Source: JADJYF01 sp965278995
GTDB taxonomy: Bacteria; Pseudomonadota; Gammaproteobacteria; Ga0077536
DNA length: 64,000 bases
Direction of reading: 5' to 3'
Assembly: GCA_965278995.1 (NCBI GenBank)
Contig: OZ257136.1
Span: 4,712,001-4,776,000, forward strand
The number at the start of each line of letters is the position of its first letter. Position 1 is the first letter of the stretch. The notes under the pieces were generated by a model. The model did no database searches, was not told where the DNA came from, and was given only the letters and a program-made list of their open reading frames with translations. Shown here piece after piece: positions 61,222 to 64,000 of this stretch. The translations under genes were made by a program, and so were the position numbers.

Positions 61222-61680
61222 TCAATAGTGCGCGATGGTGTAACCGAGCGCTGCGAGTTCCTGCGCAACCTGCGCTCTCACCGCCATGATGTCGCCCGGC
61301 CGCGTGCTGCGCGCAAGTTGAACTTCAGGCGCTGTATAGGGCGCGAATTCCGCAGGCATTTCGCGCTTGCCGAAAGTCGGCAACATCCAGTTGAGCAGGT
61401 CGGCGATGGCCTGGTCGGATATCGGCGCTTGCGCGACGCCGGCAACTTGAATCAGAAATGCGCGCCCGCTGGGCGTACGCACGAAATGCCCGACGCTGCC
61501 GAGCATCGTCGGCACCTTGTTCGGCGTACTGCCGCGCCCATCCATCTGATGGCAGCCCGAACAATGCTGCAGGTAATCCTGTGCGGCTTGACCAGGCGCC
61601 GCGGCGACGCCGGCCGAGACGAGGCAGAGCGCGAGCGGTGCCAGTACTGCACCGGCGCGCCGCAGGCCAGAAGCAGACAC
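61222..61680 (-). CDS. Periplasmic monoheme cytochrome c of the amine dehydrogenase operon
   Basis: A 152-residue protein with a signal peptide (about residues 1-28, ending GVAAA) and one heme-binding site CSGCH (40-44). Candidate axial methionines are M99 (LNWMLPTFG) and M108. It begins 9 bases after the amine dehydrogenase light chain stop, so it is cotranscribed. It is a natural candidate for the electron acceptor of the TTQ enzyme, in place of the blue copper proteins amicyanin or azurin used elsewhere. It has only one heme motif, so it is not MauG. Gene-level assignment is sure; the partner role is inference. Confidence 0.88.
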   Translation of the reverse strand: MSASGLRRAGAVLAPLALCLVSAGVAAAPGQAAQDYLQHCSGCHQMDGRGSTPNKVPTMLGSVGHFVRTPSGRAFLIQVAGVAQAPISDQAIADLLNWMLPTFGKREMPAEFAPYTAPEVQLARSTRPGDIMAVRAQVAQELAALGYTIAHY

Positions 61681-61689
61681 GCTCGGCGC

Positions 61690-62232
61690 CTACGACGTAC
61701 CGCCCGAGACGCCCAGAATGACCGAGACCGTGCAGTGGTAGATGCTCGATTCGTTACCCATGCACCAGTTGACGTCGTTGTGAACGCTCAAGCGGTAGCC
61801 TGGCCGTTCGCCAATGTTTTCATTACAGAAGCTTGCCGTATTGCACGAACTGACGCCGCAGCAATCGTTATAGCTGACGATGTAGTCGCGTTTGTCATCC
61901 GGATTGTGGCAGGTCCCGATCCAGGTCACCGAAGAGGGCTCAGTGCCTACCGGGCAACTGGTGATCGAGCCGCCGCAGTTGGTGCACAGGAAGCCGTCGA
62001 GTGAGCAGTAGCGCCAGTACTCGCAGCGCTGATCGTCGAGCGGATTCATTTCGTCGGCCGCGGCCGGGGCCGCGCCATGCTGGGCGTGGGCAAGCCGCGC
62101 GAACGGCAGCACCGGCAACAGAAATGCTGAGCCGACCAGCGCCCGCCCGATGCGTGTCAGCGCGCTGCGCCGGGAAGTCGTCTGGGCGACGGCGCGACTG
62201 CGCTGCTCGAAGAAATCATCAAACCATTTCAT
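61690..62232 (-). CDS. aauA: TTQ amine dehydrogenase light chain (aralkylamine type)
   Basis: A 180-residue periplasmic catalytic subunit. A long leader with a twin-arginine motif (SRRSALTRIG, 20-29) and hydrophobic core ends near LAHA (50). The mature part has exactly 12 cysteines, the number used in the six disulfides of this family. The cofactor tryptophans are W104 (SVTWIGTC) and W156 (NDVNWCMGNE). D123 and T168 match the catalytic Asp128 and Thr172 of Alcaligenes aralkylamine dehydrogenase. From memory, the sequence around both tryptophans (WIGTCHNP, HNDVNWCM) is closer to that enzyme than to methylamine dehydrogenase. Substrate remains to be shown. Confidence 0.9.
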   Translation of the reverse strand: MKWFDDFFEQRSRAVAQTTSRRSALTRIGRALVGSAFLLPVLPFARLAHAQHGAAPAAADEMNPLDDQRCEYWRYCSLDGFLCTNCGGSITSCPVGTEPSSVTWIGTCHNPDDKRDYIVSYNDCCGVSSCNTASFCNENIGERPGYRLSVHNDVNWCMGNESSIYHCTVSVILGVSGGTS

Positions 62233-62252
62233 AGCGGTATCCTCTTCGACGC

Positions 62253-62840
62253 TTAGGCTTTCTGCAAGTATTCCTGAATCGACTGCACGCCGAGGTCCTT
62301 GGCCGTAAACAGGCTCTCGAGCTGCTCGCGCGAATTGATCAGGCCTTTGGCCTTGATGGTGCCGGTCTCGTCGAGGAGCACGGCGTAAGGCAATCGACCG
62401 ACTTTGTAGGCCATGCCCAGGTCAGTCGAGAGCACATAAGGGAAATCCTGCAGCCTGGCGCGTTCATAGAACGCGCGTTGCTTGCTCTCGTCACCGTCGC
62501 TGGCCAGCACGATACGCAGCCAGTCGCTCTCGTCCGTCGCGATCGAGCGCAGTACCGGCAGTAGCTTCTTGCATACCGGGCAGGTCGGCGAGACGAAGAA
62601 CAGCAGATTGCTGTGCACGGACGGCGCGCCGATCACGCGGCGCTCGCCGCTCAACGTCGTCAGATTGAACATCGGGCCCTGTTCGCCAACTTTGGGGCCC
62701 TCGTCGATCATCAATGCGCCCATCGGCGCCACCCGCTCATAGAGCACACCGATCTGGCGAGCCAGGGCAAACACGGCAATGACCAGCGCGATGACCAGCA
62801 GCCACAGGATGACGACAGCAATAATGAGCGCCTGCGTCAT
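62253..62840 (-). CDS. aauD: Thioredoxin-like amine dehydrogenase accessory protein MauD
   Basis: A 195-residue protein with an N-terminal membrane anchor (about residues 5-27) and a periplasmic thioredoxin/peroxiredoxin-like domain with redox pair C87-P-V-C90 (SPTCPVCKKLLP). MauD is needed for the correct disulfides of the 12-Cys light chain. The ATG at 62840 overlaps the mauE-like stop by 4 bases; the longer open frame upstream is Arg-rich and not conserved. The light chain starts 20 bases downstream. Confidence 0.93.
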   Translation of the reverse strand: MTQALIIAVVILWLLVIALVIAVFALARQIGVLYERVAPMGALMIDEGPKVGEQGPMFNLTTLSGERRVIGAPSVHSNLLFFVSPTCPVCKKLLPVLRSIATDESDWLRIVLASDGDESKQRAFYERARLQDFPYVLSTDLGMAYKVGRLPYAVLLDETGTIKAKGLINSREQLESLFTAKDLGVQSIQEYLQKA

Positions 62841-63391
62841 CGACGAGCGCTCCGCAGGCGGGCCAGACGCGGCTGGTTCGCCAGCAGTTGATTGGCCAGC
62901 GCGTAGACGCCGTAGAGGCAGGCGGCGCCTGCAGCGACGCTTAACGTGTCGAGCCAGGTCAGCGTTCGTACCGAAGGATCGGCAGCACTCGCTGCAACCA
63001 GCACGGCGAGCAGCCCATTGCGTCCGACCAGGCTCCAGGAGAGCGTCTGTTCGTCCTCGACGCCACCACATCCGCAGCCGATATGGCGGCGCCCGCGCAG
63101 CAGATTCACGAGCACGGCGCCGGTCACCAGGGCGAGCACGCCGAGTGCGAGCACGGCACCAACGACGCGCAGCGGCTCAATCACCAGGGCGAAACCCGCC
63201 AGTATTTCGAGCATGGGCAACAGCCGCGCGAGCGGCATCAGCAGACCGGCCGGCAGCAGGTCGTAGTCTTCCAGTGCGGCAAGAAAACTATCCACGTCGC
63301 GCAGTTTCTGCCAGGCGCCGACCAGCAGCACGATAGCGACGGCCGCCGCCAGCACGCGCGTCACGACCGGATCGAGCGCCACTGCGATCAT
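62837..63391 (-). CDS. aauE: Membrane protein MauE of the amine dehydrogenase operon
   Basis: A 184-residue inner-membrane protein with about five hydrophobic segments (near 12-30, 50-71, 75-98, 122-138 and 150-168) and the conserved Cys pair in HIGCGCGG (C106, C108), followed by LSWSLVGRNGLLA. The MauE/DoxX-like family works with MauD in light-chain maturation. Its ATG shares one base with the heavy-chain stop (TGATG) and its end overlaps aauD, so translation is coupled. Confidence 0.92.
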   Translation of the reverse strand: MIAVALDPVVTRVLAAAVAIVLLVGAWQKLRDVDSFLAALEDYDLLPAGLLMPLARLLPMLEILAGFALVIEPLRVVGAVLALGVLALVTGAVLVNLLRGRRHIGCGCGGVEDEQTLSWSLVGRNGLLAVLVAASAADPSVRTLTWLDTLSVAAGAACLYGVYALANQLLANQPRLARLRSARR

Positions 63392-63999
63392 CAGTGAGTT
63401 TCGAGCAGTCCGACGAATTCGCCCAGAGGTTTGCTGGTTGCGGCCACTTTCAATTCAGGCTTGATGTCGTAGCGCACATAGCCGGGCTGGATGCCGTCGT
63501 AAGCGAAGAGCTTGGGCTCGGCCTCTTTGCTTAGCGCGATCGCTATTGCATTCGAGCCGGGCGCCCGTTGTACGCGCTGTTTGGTATCCAGATCGAACGC
63601 CCAGATCTCCTTGGCCGGCCGCTTGTGGCTGCCGTCACGTGCAGCGTCATGCATCGCGACGTACAGTCGTTTGCTCGCAGCGTGGACGGCGAGCGGCTGA
63701 TAACCGCCCGGCTTCCATTGCCCTTTTCGGTCCTCATCGTTCAGCAAAGACCAGGTCGATTCGACCTTGGCGGTTTCGCCACCAAGATTCAGGACCTGCA
63801 CATTGCCTTCGTAGGATATGAAAAAGTAGCTGTCGCCGACGCGTTCACCTTGGACGAACAGCGGGTCTTTCTCGGCATCGAAGAGCTTGGCGCTACGTTG
63901 CTGGGAGGCCGGCTTGCCGCTGGCATCCAGCGTTACGGTGACGACCGTGCCGTCGCCACACAAAGTCGAGAAGCGCGCCGGGTTGGACTGCGCCGGCAG
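63391..63999 (-). CDS. aauB: TTQ amine dehydrogenase heavy chain, C-terminal part
   Basis: The last 202 residues of the beta-propeller heavy subunit; the frame is open to the window end, so the gene is cut. Propeller-blade features such as FSTLCGDGTVVTVTLD, YFFISYEGNVQVLNL, GGYQPLAVHAASKRLYVAMH and EIWAFDLDTKQRV are typical of methylamine/aralkylamine dehydrogenase heavy chains. It heads the visible operon aauB-aauE-aauD-aauA-cytochrome c. The substrate-gating residues lie in the missing N-terminal part, so amine specificity cannot be judged from it. Confidence 0.88.
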   Translation of the reverse strand: MPAQSNPARFSTLCGDGTVVTVTLDASGKPASQQRSAKLFDAEKDPLFVQGERVGDSYFFISYEGNVQVLNLGGETAKVESTWSLLNDEDRKGQWKPGGYQPLAVHAASKRLYVAMHDAARDGSHKRPAKEIWAFDLDTKQRVQRAPGSNAIAIALSKEAEPKLFAYDGIQPGYVRYDIKPELKVAATSKPLGEFVGLLETH

Positions 64000-64000
64000 C

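Overview
The window is a GC-rich stretch (roughly 60% by eye) of a gammaproteobacterial chromosome. The evidence is the E. coli-like neighbourhoods gpmI-envC, rhodanese-secB-gpsA-trmL, def-fmt-rsmB, dprA-smg-topA and tRNA-tuf-secE-nusG, together with one unbroken secE-to-rplQ translation/transcription cluster. That unbroken cluster, an ntrYX pair attached to rsmB, and a zinc-finger-free TopA fit the Xanthomonadales/Nevskiales/Steroidobacter side of the class, but no rRNA gene is present and the placement is an inference.

Layout. 1-6.4 kb: the 3' part of ubiB on the plus strand, facing a minus-strand envelope/glycolysis group (gpmI, envC, a C-terminal processing protease, a YibQ-type deacetylase). 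6.5-10.7 kb: a rhodanese, secB, gpsA, a pilin-like protein that lacks a prepilin peptidase site, trmL (minus) and a class 1B dihydroorotate dehydrogenase. A palindromic, MITE-like repeat lies at 10.70-10.85 kb. 10.86-18.2 kb: one long minus-strand unit def-fmt-rsmB-DUF4390-ntrY-ntrX-TPR. 18.4-24.4 kb: a LysM protein, dprA, smg, topA and purE on the plus strand. 24.5-56.2 kb: tRNA-Tyr/Gly/Thr, tuf, tRNA-Trp, secE, nusG, the L11/L10/rpoBC group, rpsL-rpsG-fusA-second tuf, then the full S10, spc and alpha operons, ending at a bidirectional terminator at 56.25 kb.

56.3-64 kb is the accessory part, all on the minus strand. It holds a three-gene 2-oxoacid oxidoreductase set (korC-like flavoprotein, korA, korB) with its own good sigma-70 promoter. 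Upstream of it is an operon for a tryptophan tryptophylquinone (TTQ) amine dehydrogenase: heavy chain (cut by the window end), MauE-like and MauD-like maturation proteins, the TTQ light chain, and a monoheme cytochrome c as likely electron acceptor. The light chain looks more like aralkylamine dehydrogenase than methylamine dehydrogenase.

How the genes work together. The central block makes ribosomes, elongation factors, RNA polymerase and the Sec channel, and carries several leader hairpins typical of r-protein autoregulation. The def-fmt-rsmB genes handle initiator tRNA, nascent peptides and 16S rRNA. The amine dehydrogenase would oxidise primary amines in the periplasm and pass electrons to cytochrome c; the Kor complex would oxidise a 2-oxoacid in the cytoplasm and pass electrons to NAD(P)/ferredoxin. 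No transposase, phage, CRISPR array or rRNA was seen. No gene-free stretch exceeds 300 bases; the longest (20746-21007, 262 bases) shows nothing recognisable.
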